From contig NZ_CAMPKE010000015.1 in assembly GCF_946887195.1 (NCBI RefSeq), positions 1-64,000 of the forward strand: 64,000 nucleotides of DNA, written 5' to 3'. Numbering within the stretch: the stretch's first letter is position 1; each line of letters opens with the position of its first letter. This stretch comes from an uncultured Halomonas sp. (GTDB lineage Bacteria; Pseudomonadota; Gammaproteobacteria; Pseudomonadales; Halomonadaceae). The notes under the pieces are model-generated. The model was not told where the DNA came from. It was given only the letters and a program-made list of their open reading frames with translations, and searched no databases. Position numbers and translations under genes: made by a program. Below, piece by piece: positions 46,664 to 56,720 of this stretch.

Positions 46664-46778
46664 CCGGCGCCCAGCGACACCAGTCATGCGACAGGGGCCG
46701 CGACCCGTTCAAGCGCGCGACGCATCCGGTGCATTCAGGGCCGTTCCCGTCAGTCGGCGGGTTCGGCCCTTCTTGCTA

Positions 46779-46795
46779 ATACCGCCTGGCGGTAT
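46779..46795. promoter_or_regulatory. near-perfect palindrome upstream of coq7
   Basis: ATACCGCC-T-GGCGGTAT, 8-bp arms around one base, 39 nt before coq7. The single-base centre makes it a DNA palindrome rather than a hairpin terminator. An operator role is inferred. Confidence 0.35.
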
Positions 46796-46833
46796 CCTTG
46801 TGCAGAATCACAGTCATCAATCGGGGGGATGCC

Positions 46834-47475
46834 ATGCTTCGCAAGCTGACGCGCACCGACCATCTGATTCATCAGTTCGATACCGTGCTGCGCACCCTGG
46901 TGCCGCATGCCGCGCAGGCGTCGCGGCCTTCGCCCGCCACTGATGCGCGCGATGGCGAAATGGACGATCTCGAGCGCCAGCACGCCGAGGGGTTGATGCG
47001 CATCAACCACACTGGCGAGGTGTGCGCCCAGGCGCTGTATCAGGGCCAGGGGCTGACCGCCAAATTGGCCGATACGCGCGAACAGATGGAGCAGGCCGCG
47101 CAAGAGGAGATCGATCATCTGGCCTGGTGCGATGCGCGCATCGAAGAGCTCGGTGGCCGTACCAGTTATCTCAACCCGTTGTTCTATGCCGGCTCTTTCG
47201 GCCTTGGCGCTGTGGCCGGCACGGTTGGCGAGCGCGTCAGCCTGGGTTTCGTTGCCGCGACGGAAGAGCAGGTCGGCAAGCATCTCGATGCGCACCTGGA
47301 AAAACTGCCCACCGGCGACCGGCGCTCGCGGGCGGTGCTCGAGCAGATGCGCGAAGACGAAGCGCATCATGAGCGCTGGGCACTGGAAGCGGGCGGCAGC
47401 CGTTTTCCGTTTCCGGTCAAACTCGGTATGACGTTGATGTCGAAGGTGATGACCAAGAGCGTTTACAAGCTGTAA
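46834..47475 (+). CDS. coq7: 3-demethoxyubiquinol 3-hydroxylase
   Basis: The last hydroxylation in ubiquinone synthesis, catalysed by a carboxylate-bridged di-iron enzyme. It has 213 aa. Iron-ligand motifs are [33 protein letters not shown] (ExxH), and [14 protein letters not shown] (second ExxH). The ATG at 46834 has a G-rich ribosome site; the upstream in-frame start is unsupported. It converges with the OsmC gene, 18 nt between stop codons. Confidence 0.93.
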   Translation: MLRKLTRTDHLIHQFDTVLRTLVPHAAQASRPSPATDARDGEMDDLERQHAEGLMRINHTGEVCAQALYQGQGLTAKLADTREQMEQAAQEEIDHLAWCDARIEELGGRTSYLNPLFYAGSFGLGAVAGTVGERVSLGFVAATEEQVGKHLDAHLEKLPTGDRRSRAVLEQMREDEAHHERWALEAGGSRFPFPVKLGMTLMSKVMTKSVYKL

Positions 47476-47493
47476 GTACGCGGCTGCTTCGAC

Positions 47494-47913
47494 TCATGCC
47501 TCGACGATCTCATAAGAGTGAGACACTTCGACGCCGCCCTTGGCAAGCATGATCGAAGCGCTGCAGTATTTTTCCGCCGATAGTTCGACGGCGCGCTTGA
47601 CCTGATTCTCCTTGAGCGCCTTGCCGGTCACGGTGAAGTGCACGTGAATTTTGGTGAATACGCTGGGTACGCTATCGGCGCGCTCGGCATCGATACTGGC
47701 CACGCAATCGCTGACCGGTGCGCGCGATTTCTCCAGGATCTCCAGCACGTCGAAGGACGTACACGCTCCCAGGCCCATCAGCAGCATTTCCATCGGACGC
47801 GGCCCGGTATCGCGACCGCCGTGATCGGGCGGGCCGTCGATCACCACGCTATGGCCGCTGCCGGATTCCGCAACGAACTGGCGACCATCGGTCCATTTGA
47901 CGCTGGCTTTCAT
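47494..47913 (-). CDS. OsmC family protein (YhfA type)
   Basis: A 139-aa OsmC-fold protein. The two conserved cysteines (GACTSFDVLEIL, KYCSASIML) would form the redox centre as in Ohr/OsmC peroxidases, but this subgroup (E. coli YhfA) has no proven substrate. AAGGA precedes the ATG. It is monocistronic. Confidence 0.88.
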   Translation of the reverse strand: MKASVKWTDGRQFVAESGSGHSVVIDGPPDHGGRDTGPRPMEMLLMGLGACTSFDVLEILEKSRAPVSDCVASIDAERADSVPSVFTKIHVHFTVTGKALKENQVKRAVELSAEKYCSASIMLAKGGVEVSHSYEIVEA

Positions 47914-47989
47914 TGATTCGTTTCCTTCTCAAATCGGTAGTCGAACGGGGTGACCTAGCATAGCACCCGTGCGCTGGCGTTTGGACGCA

Positions 47990-48661
47990 TCAGGCATGGT
48001 GACTACGCAGCCGGGCATCGAGCTCGCGCAGGCGCGCCGGGGTGCCGACATCGACCCAGTGGCCCCGGTGGTGAGCGCCCGCGACACGCCCGGCGGCCAT
48101 TGCACCGCGCAGCAGCGGCGCCAGCTTGAAGGCGCCGGGCGGCTCGCCGGCGACCAATGCCGGGTCGATCAGGCTGACACCGGCGAAGGTCAGCATCGGC
48201 TGGCCTTCGCCATGCACGCGGCCAACGTCATCGAGATGAAAGTCGCCAGCCGGGTGATGCGCTGGATTATCGACCATCACCAGCCGTGCCAGGTCGCGAC
48301 CGAGCGGTGCGAGCCAGGCAGGCTCCAACTCGCACCACACATCGCCATTGATCAGCAGAAAGGGCGCTTCACCGAGCAGCATCAGGGCCTGGCGAATGCC
48401 GCCGCCGGTCTCCAGCGGTGTCGTTTCATGGCTCCATTGAAGCCGCATGCCATGAGCCTCACCATCACCCAATGCATCGACGATCTGAGCGGCGCGGTAG
48501 CTGACGTTGACGACGATATCGTCAATGCCCAATGCGCGCAGGCGCTCCAGATGATGCACGATCAGCGGCTTGCCGCCGACCTCGAGCAGCGGCTTGGGGC
48601 AGTGATCGGTCAGTGGACGCATGCGTTCGCCCAGCCCGGCGGCGAGAATCATCGCTTTCAT
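47990..48661 (-). CDS. murU: N-acetylmuramate alpha-1-phosphate uridylyltransferase
   Basis: A 223-aa nucleotidyltransferase of the MurU type. It has the pyrophosphorylase signature [21 protein letters not shown], then LINGDVWC and GHWVDVGTP. With AmgK it converts recycled MurNAc to UDP-MurNAc, bypassing the fosfomycin-sensitive MurA step, as shown in Pseudomonas putida. The ATG at 48661 overlaps the amgK stop by 4 nt, with GGAG upstream. Confidence 0.92.
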   Translation of the reverse strand: MKAMILAAGLGERMRPLTDHCPKPLLEVGGKPLIVHHLERLRALGIDDIVVNVSYRAAQIVDALGDGEAHGMRLQWSHETTPLETGGGIRQALMLLGEAPFLLINGDVWCELEPAWLAPLGRDLARLVMVDNPAHHPAGDFHLDDVGRVHGEGQPMLTFAGVSLIDPALVAGEPPGAFKLAPLLRGAMAAGRVAGAHHRGHWVDVGTPARLRELDARLRSHHA

Positions 48662-49701
48662 GGCGCGACTCCACGAATGCCGCGACGTGTCAGTTCGGCA
48701 TCGAGTGCGGGGGTGAAAACCGCGTCGAGCCAGCCGAGCAGCTCGGCGAATTCCGGCCACGCTTGCAGGCTATCGCGAAGGTGATCGAGAAAATGTGGCA
48801 AGCGCGCCAGGTAGCCCTCCCGCTCATCGCGCAGTGTCAGCCGGCAGAAGATGCCCAACACCTTGAGCGCGCGCTGTGCGGCCATGGCATCGCTCATGAA
48901 CAGAAACGTGTCCTCGTCGACGGACGCCGTCAGCCGGCCATCGGCAATCGCCCGGCGCCGGAAGGCCTCGACCCAGGCTGCGTAACGCGACCGTGGAAAG
49001 CGACAGTAACGACCGCGCAGCAGGGAGATCAGGTCGTAGCTGAGCGGCCCGCGCACCGCGTCCTGGAAATCGATCAGCCACAGCTCGCCGTCATGCAGCA
49101 TCAGGTTCATGGCATCGAAGTCGCGATGCACCGTAACCTGCGGCTGACGAAGCGCCATCTCGATCAACCGGGTACGACTGGTTTCCCAGCAGGGCGGTGC
49201 AGCGATACCCAGCAGGCGCTTGAGACACCACTCGGGAAACAGATCGAGCTCGCGACCCAGCAAGGCGGCATCATAGGCAGGCAGCGATTGACGAGGCGCG
49301 CGGTTCTGCAAGGTCTCGAGCAGCGCCAGGGCACGCTCGTAACAGTCGAGGCTCGTAGCCGTGTCGCAGCCGTCGAGGCGGTGGTGCAAGGGAACGTCGC
49401 CAAGATCCTCGAGCTCGATGAAGCCGGCATCCAGGTCCATGGCATGCAGCGCCGGTACCGGCAACCCGGCGAGGCGCCAGTCCTCGGCAATGGCTACGAA
49501 CGGGTGGCTGTCTTCTTTGTCGGGCGGCGCGTCCATGACGATGCGGGTTCGGCCATCGCTCAGCCAGAGGCGAAAATAGCGGCGAAAGCTGGCATCGCCG
49601 GCGGCCAGTTCGAGGCGTGCAGCATGCGGCGCCATGTCATGGCGTGGGGCAATCCATTGGCGCAGGGCGTCGATACGCGGGCTGGTCTCGGTGTCGGTCA
49701 T
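48658..49701 (-). CDS. amgK: N-acetylmuramate/N-acetylglucosamine kinase
   Basis: A 347-aa aminoglycoside-phosphotransferase-fold kinase. The catalytic loop is [12 protein letters not shown] and the metal-binding segment is [16 protein letters not shown]. It phosphorylates the anomeric position of MurNAc and GlcNAc in cell-wall recycling. The ATG at 49701 follows AAGGAG; the longer open frame upstream is promoter DNA. It is divergent from lptD, as in Pseudomonas, and co-transcribed with murU. Confidence 0.92.
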   Translation of the reverse strand: MTDTETSPRIDALRQWIAPRHDMAPHAARLELAAGDASFRRYFRLWLSDGRTRIVMDAPPDKEDSHPFVAIAEDWRLAGLPVPALHAMDLDAGFIELEDLGDVPLHHRLDGCDTATSLDCYERALALLETLQNRAPRQSLPAYDAALLGRELDLFPEWCLKRLLGIAAPPCWETSRTRLIEMALRQPQVTVHRDFDAMNLMLHDGELWLIDFQDAVRGPLSYDLISLLRGRYCRFPRSRYAAWVEAFRRRAIADGRLTASVDEDTFLFMSDAMAAQRALKVLGIFCRLTLRDEREGYLARLPHFLDHLRDSLQAWPEFAELLGWLDAVFTPALDAELTRRGIRGVAP

Positions 49702-49826
49702 GGGACTCCTTGCGGGTAGCCGGTTGACGGGCTCGGTTCGCCACCGCATGCTGAGGGCGCTCCCAGCGCACCCTCGGCAGCCGGCCTCGCCAATGTCGAA
49801 GGAGAGGACGTGCACCGCGGGGACTG

Positions 49827-49832
49827 TATAAT
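49827..49832 (+). promoter_or_regulatory. -10 element upstream of lptD
   Basis: TATAAT 33 nt before lptD, preceded by CTG but without a good -35. In E. coli lptD is also driven by the envelope-stress sigma factor; I see no clear site for it. Confidence 0.4.
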
Positions 49833-49864
49833 ACCGATTCCAACCGCCAAGGACACCGAGGATC

Positions 49865-52285
49865 ATGGGCAAGCGATTGTTTTGGACTGCCCTCGCCGGA
49901 CTGGCCACCACCTGTGCCCAGGCCGCGCCGCCATCGCCGCTGCCAGCGGCGCAACTCGACTGGCAGCCCTGGGGCGAGGACGCTCCATCCAACGCCCTGT
50001 GCCCGGGGCGTTACGTAATGCCGCAATATCGGCTGCCCGCTGGCGAAACTCCCGAAGCAGTGCAATCCATCTCGGATAGCGCCGAATATGGCGACCAGGG
50101 CGAAACGCTATTGCTGGGTGAAGTGGTACTGCGTCGCAGCACCACGCAACTGGTGGCCCCGAGAGTCCGCGTCAACGCCGCTCGCGATACCGTCTTCGCC
50201 GAAGGCCCGCTGGCGCTGCGCGATCAGGGGTTACTGGTGCGCGGCGCATCCGCGCAAATGGCGTTGAATAGCGACGCCGCCCAGGTCGGCACCGCGCACT
50301 ATGTATTGCACGAGTCGCGCCTGCGCGGCGATGCCGTGCAACTGGCCCGCCTGAAGGATGGCCGCTATCGCCTGAATGAAGCCAGCTTCACGACCTGCGC
50401 GCCGGGTAGCAATACCTGGAAGCTGATCGGCAACGAATTCACGATCAACCGCGCCGAGGGCTATGGAACCGCGACCCATGCCCGCCTCGAAGTCGCCGAT
50501 GTGCCGGTGTTCTATTGGCCGTGGCTGCGCTTTCCCATCGACGACCGCCGCCAGAGCGGTTTCCTGTGGCCGACATTGGGTTTCTCCAACGGCGCGTTTG
50601 ATTACGCCCAGCCGTACTATCTCAATCTCGCCCCCAACTACGACGCAACCATTACCCCGCGCTGGATTACCGACCATGGATTGCTGATGGGTGGCCAGTT
50701 TCGTTACCTATTTCCCGAGGACGTCGGCCAGATCGAAGGGGCGTACATCGCCAACGACAAGGGCGGCGGCGAGAGCGACAACCCCAACGACCCGGACGAT
50801 GCCTTCGATGGCGAGGACCGCTGGTATGTCGACTACATGCACCGTGGCTATTTCACGCCGCGCCTGCGCTACAACCTGCGTTATGGCGCCGCCAGCGACG
50901 GACGCTACTTCGACGATTACGGGCGCAATTTCGCCGAGGCCGACACCGATTACCTGGCGCGCCTGGCGCAGCTCAGCTATAGCGGCACGACCTGGCAGCT
51001 CGAAGCCCGCGCCCAGGGTTATCAGAATCTCGAATTTCCGCTGGCCGAAAACGACAAGCCGTTCTATCGCCTGCCCAGCCTGACCGCCAATGCGCGTTGG
51101 TCGCAGGACACCGGTTTCTATCAGCATTGGCGCTCCAATGCCACGCGTTTCTGGCGTGATGTCGATGAAACCGAGGTGCCGTTGCGTGAGTCGGCCAACG
51201 GAACGCGAATCCACCTGTCGCCTGCCGTTGGCTGGCGGGGCGAAACCAGCTGGGGTTTCTTCGAGCCGCGCTTCGAACTGCTGCAAACCGCTTATCAGCT
51301 CGATTACGGCCAGCGTCAGACCGACCGCGACGAGAGCCTGACGCGCACCGTGCCGGTCAGCTCGCTGGATAGTGGCCTGATCTTCGAGCGCGATATCGAG
51401 CTGTTCGATAGCGCCTGGCGTCAGACCCTCGAACCGCGGCTGTACTACGCCTACGTGCCGGAGCGTGACCAGAGCGAATTCCCCGATTTCGATACCGACG
51501 AGCGGCCCTTTTCTTATGGCCAGCTGTGGTCGCCGTATCGTTTCTCCGGCTCCGATCGGATCGGCGACGTCAATAAATTATCTTACGGTGTGGCGACGCG
51601 TTTTCTGGAAGATGACAGTGGCCGCGAGCGTCTATCGCTGGCGGTAGGCCAGAGTGCCTATTTCGACGAGCGGGCGATCGGTATCGAGGGCGATCTGGCG
51701 CTCCCCGATCGCGAAACGAATCCCATCGGTTGGTATAATGCGACCCGTGACCGCTCGCCGATCGTCACTCAGCTCGATTGGCGGATCAACGACCAGTGGA
51801 GCACGCGCTACGAGTGGTTCTACGATGCCAATCGCGAAATCACCGAGAGTACCGCCGCTTACTTGCGCTATCGCCACCCCGCTGGGCATGTGCTCAACCT
51901 GGGTTACCGTTGGCAGCTAGAGGGCTTCGATCCTTCCGGCGACGCCGAGGACCAACTGAGCTACGACCGCGAGGATTACATGGCTTCGTTTGCCTACAAG
52001 ATCGGCGCGAGCGTGGATCTGATCGGTAAGTTCGCCTACGACAACACCAACGATCGCGCGCTCGAGCAGCTTGCCGGCATTCAGTGGAACGATTGCTGTG
52101 TCGCGGTGCAACTCGCCTGGCGTGAGTGGATCGAAGATAACGACACCGCCAACACCATCGAGGACGATTACACCGATCGTGGAATTTTCCTGCGTTTCGT
52201 GTTCAAAGGCTTGGGTGGCGTCGGTCAGGGTACCGAGGCCTTCTTCGAGCAAGCCATTCCCGGCTATCAACCGACCCAATTCTAA
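49865..52285 (+). CDS. lptD: LPS-assembly protein LptD
   Basis: The outer-membrane translocon that inserts lipopolysaccharide, with LptE. The 806-aa precursor has a signal peptide ending AQA (about 20), an OstA/LptA-like periplasmic domain (SISDSAEYGDQGETLLLGEV), and a long aromatic-rich barrel ending in QF. Cysteines C46, C178, C744 and C745 match the four that form the two essential interdomain disulfides in E. coli LptD. It is the first gene of lptD-surA-pdxA-rsmA-apaG-apaH. Confidence 0.95.
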   Translation: MGKRLFWTALAGLATTCAQAAPPSPLPAAQLDWQPWGEDAPSNALCPGRYVMPQYRLPAGETPEAVQSISDSAEYGDQGETLLLGEVVLRRSTTQLVAPRVRVNAARDTVFAEGPLALRDQGLLVRGASAQMALNSDAAQVGTAHYVLHESRLRGDAVQLARLKDGRYRLNEASFTTCAPGSNTWKLIGNEFTINRAEGYGTATHARLEVADVPVFYWPWLRFPIDDRRQSGFLWPTLGFSNGAFDYAQPYYLNLAPNYDATITPRWITDHGLLMGGQFRYLFPEDVGQIEGAYIANDKGGGESDNPNDPDDAFDGEDRWYVDYMHRGYFTPRLRYNLRYGAASDGRYFDDYGRNFAEADTDYLARLAQLSYSGTTWQLEARAQGYQNLEFPLAENDKPFYRLPSLTANARWSQDTGFYQHWRSNATRFWRDVDETEVPLRESANGTRIHLSPAVGWRGETSWGFFEPRFELLQTAYQLDYGQRQTDRDESLTRTVPVSSLDSGLIFERDIELFDSAWRQTLEPRLYYAYVPERDQSEFPDFDTDERPFSYGQLWSPYRFSGSDRIGDVNKLSYGVATRFLEDDSGRERLSLAVGQSAYFDERAIGIEGDLALPDRETNPIGWYNATRDRSPIVTQLDWRINDQWSTRYEWFYDANREITESTAAYLRYRHPAGHVLNLGYRWQLEGFDPSGDAEDQLSYDREDYMASFAYKIGASVDLIGKFAYDNTNDRALEQLAGIQWNDCCVAVQLAWREWIEDNDTANTIEDDYTDRGIFLRFVFKGLGGVGQGTEAFFEQAIPGYQPTQF

Positions 52286-52303
52286 ACAGTGAGTGAGGTT
52301 TTC

Positions 52304-53611
52304 ATGCGCAGACGTCCGTTTGCTTCGCTGAGTCTGGCGCTGGTGCTGGTTTTTACCACGCTGGGCTTCTGTGCGCAGGCACTGGCCGATCAGCAGTTGG
52401 ACCGTATCGTGGCGGTAGTCAACGACGATGCGATCATGGCCAGCGAGTTGGAGAATCGCGTGGCTCAGGCGCGCAGCCAACTGGCTAGCCGGAACATTGC
52501 CATGCCCTCCATCGATGTACTGCGCAGCCAGGTGCTGGAGCGCATGATCATCGAGCAGATCCAGTTGCAAATGGCCGAGCAGGCTAACCTGTCGATCGAT
52601 GATACCGAGCTCAACCGCGCGGTGCGCGGCGTCGCCGAATCGAATGGCATGACCCTGGATCAGTTCGCCGATGCGCTGGAGGCCGATGGCCTGTCGCTGG
52701 CTATCGTGCGCAATCAGGTGCGTCGCGAAATGCTGATGCGCGACCTGCAGCAGCGTCGTGTAGCCAGCCAGGTCGATATTTCCGAGCGTGAGGTCGAGCG
52801 CTATCTGGAACAGCAGGGCGCCATCAGCAACGTGCGTTATCGGCTGGCGCATATTCTCGTTGCGCTGCCGCGCTCGCCCTCACCGGATCAAGTGAGCGCG
52901 GCGCAGCGCCAGGCGCAGGAACTCTATGCGAGGCTCCAGAATGGCGCCGATTTCGCGGCGTTGGCGGCAGCCGAGTCCGATGGCGGCAATGCCCTGGAGG
53001 GGGGCGATCTGGGCTGGCGGCGCGGTGCCGAAATCCCCAGCGTATTCGCCGACGTGGTGCCGGCGCTCGACATAGGCCAGGTCAGCGAGCCGGTGCGCAG
53101 CCCCAGCGGCTTCCATCTGGTCAAACTGGTCGATCGTGAAGGCGGCTCTCAGCAGGCGTTGATTCAGGAACAGCGCGTGCGGCATATCCTGATCGAGACC
53201 AATCCCAACCGCGATGCCCAGGAAGCCATGGCGCTTGCCGAGCAGACGCGCCAGCGAATCGTCTCCGGTGAGGATTTCGCCAGCGTGGCCCAGCAGGTCA
53301 GCGACGATCGCGGCAGCGCACTCAACGGTGGCATGCTGGGCTGGGTGCGCCCCGGCCAGATGGTGCCATCGTTCGAGGAGGCGATGAGCCGGCTCCCGGT
53401 GGGGCAGGTCTCCCAGCCGGTACGCTCGCGTTTCGGTTACCACCTGATCGAAGTGCTCGACCGTCGTCAGCAGGATGTGACCGATGAGGCGCAGCGCAAC
53501 CGGATCCGCCAGACGCTGTTCCAGCGCAAGGTCAACGACGAACTGGAGGCTTGGTTGCAGCAGATTCGCGCCGAGGCTTACGTCGATAACCGTCTGACTC
53601 CGGAGGGCTGA
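52304..53611 (+). CDS. surA: periplasmic chaperone/peptidyl-prolyl isomerase SurA
   Basis: Escorts unfolded outer-membrane proteins, including LptD, to the Bam complex. It has 435 aa: a signal peptide ending ALA (about 28), an N-terminal chaperone domain (DRIVAVVNDDAIMASELENR), and two parvulin domains (YRLAHILVALP..., VRHILIETNP...), each with the GGDLGW/GGMLGW motif. The ATG at 52304 with GAGG upstream is preferred over a GTG five codons earlier. Confidence 0.95.
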   Translation: MRRRPFASLSLALVLVFTTLGFCAQALADQQLDRIVAVVNDDAIMASELENRVAQARSQLASRNIAMPSIDVLRSQVLERMIIEQIQLQMAEQANLSIDDTELNRAVRGVAESNGMTLDQFADALEADGLSLAIVRNQVRREMLMRDLQQRRVASQVDISEREVERYLEQQGAISNVRYRLAHILVALPRSPSPDQVSAAQRQAQELYARLQNGADFAALAAAESDGGNALEGGDLGWRRGAEIPSVFADVVPALDIGQVSEPVRSPSGFHLVKLVDREGGSQQALIQEQRVRHILIETNPNRDAQEAMALAEQTRQRIVSGEDFASVAQQVSDDRGSALNGGMLGWVRPGQMVPSFEEAMSRLPVGQVSQPVRSRFGYHLIEVLDRRQQDVTDEAQRNRIRQTLFQRKVNDELEAWLQQIRAEAYVDNRLTPEG

Positions 53612-53613
53612 CG

Positions 53614-54630
53614 ATGTTACCGGTGCTGGCCCTGACCACCGGCGAGCCGGCCGGCATAGGGCCGGAGCTGGCGCTGATGCTGGCCGCGGCGAAGGCGCCG
53701 CTGCCCGGTCGGGTGGTGGCGATCGGCGATCCCGATCTGCTGGCCGAGCGTGCCCGCCGGCTGGGGTTGGCCATCGAGCTACCGGTGCTGGACGAACAGG
53801 CCAGCGTGCCCGCCTCGCGCCCTGGTGTGTTGCCGATCTGGCCGGTGGCACTGCGTGCGCCGGCAAGCCCCGGCGCGCTCGACCCCGCCAACGCCGGTTA
53901 CGTGCTCGAGACGCTGGATGTGGCGATCGCCGCGTGTCGTAGCGCGCGCGCCCAGGCGATGGTCACCGCGCCGCTGCACAAGGGCGCGATCATCGAGGGC
54001 GGCCACCCTGATTTCACCGGGCATACCGAATATCTGCGCGATGCCTGCGCGGTCGATGAAGTGGTGATGATGCTCGCCACCCAACTCGCTGCGCCAGCAG
54101 AACAGGCGCTGCGCGTGGCGCTGGCCAGCGTGCATCTGCCGCTGCGCGAGGTGGCGGATGCGATCACCGCCGAGGGGCTGATCCGCGTATTACGGATTCT
54201 CGATGGCGATCTGCGCCGCTATTTTGGCATTGAAAAGCCGCGTATCGCGGTCTGCGGGCTCAATCCTCACGCTGGCGAGAGCGGTCACCTGGGGCGCGAG
54301 GAGCTCGATGTGATCATACCGACACTGCAGCGATTGCGCGGCGAAGGGCTGCGGCTCGACGGCCCACTACCCGCCGATACTCTGTTCACGCCGCGCCATC
54401 TCGATGGCATCGATGCCGTATTGGCGATGTATCACGATCAGGGTCTGCCGGTACTCAAGTACGCCGGCTTCGGTCGCGCCGCCAATATCACCCTCGGGCT
54501 ACCCATCGTGCGCACTTCGGTGGATCATGGCACCGCGCTGGACTTGGCCGGCACCGGCACGGCCGATACCGGAAGCCTGCGTGTCGCCCTCGAGGTGGCC
54601 GCCGAGATGGCGCACGCCGCCGGCCGTTGA
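53614..54630 (+). CDS. pdxA: 4-hydroxythreonine-4-phosphate dehydrogenase
   Basis: A pyridoxal-5'-phosphate biosynthesis enzyme, NAD-dependent and metal-dependent. It has 338 aa. Motifs are LTTGEPAGIGPELAL, the metal histidine in GHTEYLRDAC, GLNPHAGESGHLG, AMYHDQGLPVLKY and IVRTSVDHGTALDLAG. The start is 2 nt after surA with GGAGG upstream. It overlaps the open upstream extension of rsmA but not its true start. Confidence 0.95.
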   Translation: MLPVLALTTGEPAGIGPELALMLAAAKAPLPGRVVAIGDPDLLAERARRLGLAIELPVLDEQASVPASRPGVLPIWPVALRAPASPGALDPANAGYVLETLDVAIAACRSARAQAMVTAPLHKGAIIEGGHPDFTGHTEYLRDACAVDEVVMMLATQLAAPAEQALRVALASVHLPLREVADAITAEGLIRVLRILDGDLRRYFGIEKPRIAVCGLNPHAGESGHLGREELDVIIPTLQRLRGEGLRLDGPLPADTLFTPRHLDGIDAVLAMYHDQGLPVLKYAGFGRAANITLGLPIVRTSVDHGTALDLAGTGTADTGSLRVALEVAAEMAHAAGR

Positions 54631-54665
54631 CGTTTCGAATCGCCATTCAAGGACTCTTTTTTCGC

Positions 54666-55469
54666 ATGTCATCCCGCCCCCCGCTTCATCGGGCCCGCAA
54701 GCGTTTCGGGCAGAACTTTCTGCGTGATCCTGGCATCGTCTCGCGCATCGTGCGCGCGATTGCGCCGCATCCCGGTGAGCGTCTGGTCGAGATCGGCCCC
54801 GGTCAGGGCGCGCTCACCGAACCCCTGATCGAAGCCGCCGGGGCGCTCGAGGTGATCGAGCTCGATCGTGATCTGATTCCGGGGCTGCGCGTTCAATTCT
54901 TCAACTACTCTGATTTCACGATACACGAGGGCGATGCGCTGAAGTTCGACTTCACCGCGCTCAAGGGCGAGGGACCGGCGCTGCGGGTGGTGGGTAACCT
55001 GCCTTACAACATCTCCACGCCGCTGATTTTTCACCTGCTCGCGGCGCGCGGTGCCGTGGCCGACATGCACTTCATGCTGCAGAAGGAAGTCGTCGAGCGC
55101 CTGGCGGCATCACCCGGCGGCGCCGATTGGGGCCGGTTGTCGGTCATGGCCCAGTATCATTGCCGGGTGGATTCGCTGTTCATCGTGCCGCCCGAATCCT
55201 TCACACCCCAGCCCAAGGTGGATTCGGCCATCGTGCGCCTGGTGCCGCACAACGAGTTGCCGCACCCGGCTGACGACGAGGCGCTATTCGCCGATCTCGT
55301 ACGCGAGGCCTTCAGCCAGCGGCGCAAGACGCTGCGCAACAATCTCAAGGGGCGCATCGGCGGCGAAGCGCTTCAGACGCTGGGTATCGATCCGTCGCGG
55401 CGGCCGCAGACATTGAGCGTCGCCGAACTGGTCACTATCGCCAACCATCTGGCCAAGGGGAACGCATGA
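54666..55469 (+). CDS. rsmA: 16S rRNA (adenine(1518)-N6/adenine(1519)-N6)-dimethyltransferase
   Basis: KsgA: dimethylates two adjacent adenines in helix 45 of 16S rRNA, a late step of 30S assembly. It has 267 aa. RKRFGQNFLRD, VEIGPGQGALTEPL (SAM site) and the catalytic NLPYNISTPLIF are diagnostic. The ATG at 54666 matches the family start with AAGGA 12 nt upstream. Confidence 0.95.
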   Translation: MSSRPPLHRARKRFGQNFLRDPGIVSRIVRAIAPHPGERLVEIGPGQGALTEPLIEAAGALEVIELDRDLIPGLRVQFFNYSDFTIHEGDALKFDFTALKGEGPALRVVGNLPYNISTPLIFHLLAARGAVADMHFMLQKEVVERLAASPGGADWGRLSVMAQYHCRVDSLFIVPPESFTPQPKVDSAIVRLVPHNELPHPADDEALFADLVREAFSQRRKTLRNNLKGRIGGEALQTLGIDPSRRPQTLSVAELVTIANHLAKGNA

Positions 55470-55849
55470 GCGAACTCGCCGCGTCCGTCCGTGTCGATGT
55501 CGAGCCCGCGTATCGCGCCGACGAGTCGTCGCCCGCCGAACAGCGCTTCGTGTTCAGCTATACCATCACCGTGCATAACCATTCGTCCTGCTCGGTACAG
55601 CTGCTGGCGCGCTACTGGAAGATCACCCAGGGCAGTGGCAAGGTGCAGGAGGTGCGCGGCAAGGGCGTCATCGGCAAGCAGCCGTTGATCGCGCCGGGGC
55701 AGGTCTTTCGCTATACCAGCCGGGCGGTGCTCGACTGCCCGGTCGGGGTGATGGAAGGCTCCTATACCTGCATCGATACCGCCGCTCAGCGATCGTTCGA
55801 TGTCGCCATCGCGCCGTTCCGCCTGGCCGGGCCGAATCAGGTGCATTGA
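55466..55849 (+). CDS. apaG: ApaG domain protein
   Basis: 127 aa, DUF525/ApaG beta-sandwich: VEPAYRADESSPAEQRFVFS, YTITVHNHS, LLARYWKITQGSGKVQEVRG, GVIGKQPLIAPGQVFRYTS. It overlaps rsmA by 4 nt. Function is unclear, though it is always linked to apaH in this operon. Confidence 0.94.
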   Translation: MSELAASVRVDVEPAYRADESSPAEQRFVFSYTITVHNHSSCSVQLLARYWKITQGSGKVQEVRGKGVIGKQPLIAPGQVFRYTSRAVLDCPVGVMEGSYTCIDTAAQRSFDVAIAPFRLAGPNQVH

Positions 55850-55867
55850 CGTTACATAGGGAGGTTC

Positions 55868-56695
55868 ATGACCACGTATGCCATCGGCGATCTGCAGGGC
55901 TGTCACGCCGAGTTCGTGGCCCTGCTGACACGGCTCGAGTTCGATGCGCGCCACGACCGGCTGTGGCTCGCCGGCGATCTCATCAACCGGGGGCCCGATT
56001 CGCTGGCCTGCCTGCGCGAGGTGCATGCGTTGGGCGACGCCGCCCAGGTGGTGCTGGGCAATCATGATCTGCATTTGCTGGCGATCGCGCGGGGCGGCAT
56101 GGGTCAGAAACGCTCGGATACCCTGGAGGCGATTCTCGCTGCGCCGGACTGCGACCGGCTGCTCGATTGGCTGCAGGCCCAACCGCTGTGGGTGGATGAT
56201 GGCATCGACGATGCCGACCGGGTCACCGTGATGACCCACGCCGGATTGCCGCCGTGGTGGTCGGTACCGCGCGCGCGTGAACTGGCCGGCGAGGTCGAAG
56301 CGGCACTGCGCGGCCAACAGGCGGGTGCCTTCCTGGAGCGCATGTATGGGGATACGCCACAGCGCTGGCACGACGATCTCGAGGGCATCGATCGACTGCG
56401 CGTCATCGTCAACGTCTTCACTCGAATGCGTTTCGTCGCCGCCGACGGCACGCTGGATTTCAGCGCCAAGGCGGGGCTCGATTCCGCGCCCGAGGGCTTC
56501 GCGCCGTGGTTCACCTATCCTCGTAGTGACGATCCGCGCATGCTGTTCGGTCACTGGGCGGCACTGGGCGGACAAACGCCGGGAGCGGTGGTGCGCGCCG
56601 AGGCGCTGGACACCGGTTGCGTATGGGGCGGTGCGCTGACCGCACTCGACCTGACCCGTGGCGAGCGCATCAGTGAACCCTGCCAAACTTCATGA
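55868..56695 (+). CDS. apaH: bis(5'-nucleosyl)-tetraphosphatase, symmetrical
   Basis: Hydrolyses Ap4A to two ADP and also decaps Np4-capped RNA in E. coli. It has 275 aa and calcineurin-like metallophosphatase motifs: AIGDLQGCH, GDLINRGPDS, LGNHDLH and MTHAGLPPWW. GGGAGG precedes the ATG, 18 nt after apaG. Confidence 0.95.
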   Translation: MTTYAIGDLQGCHAEFVALLTRLEFDARHDRLWLAGDLINRGPDSLACLREVHALGDAAQVVLGNHDLHLLAIARGGMGQKRSDTLEAILAAPDCDRLLDWLQAQPLWVDDGIDDADRVTVMTHAGLPPWWSVPRARELAGEVEAALRGQQAGAFLERMYGDTPQRWHDDLEGIDRLRVIVNVFTRMRFVAADGTLDFSAKAGLDSAPEGFAPWFTYPRSDDPRMLFGHWAALGGQTPGAVVRAEALDTGCVWGGALTALDLTRGERISEPCQTS

Positions 56696-56720
56696 TCAAT
56701 AGCGCTGCGCTGGAGGTTGC

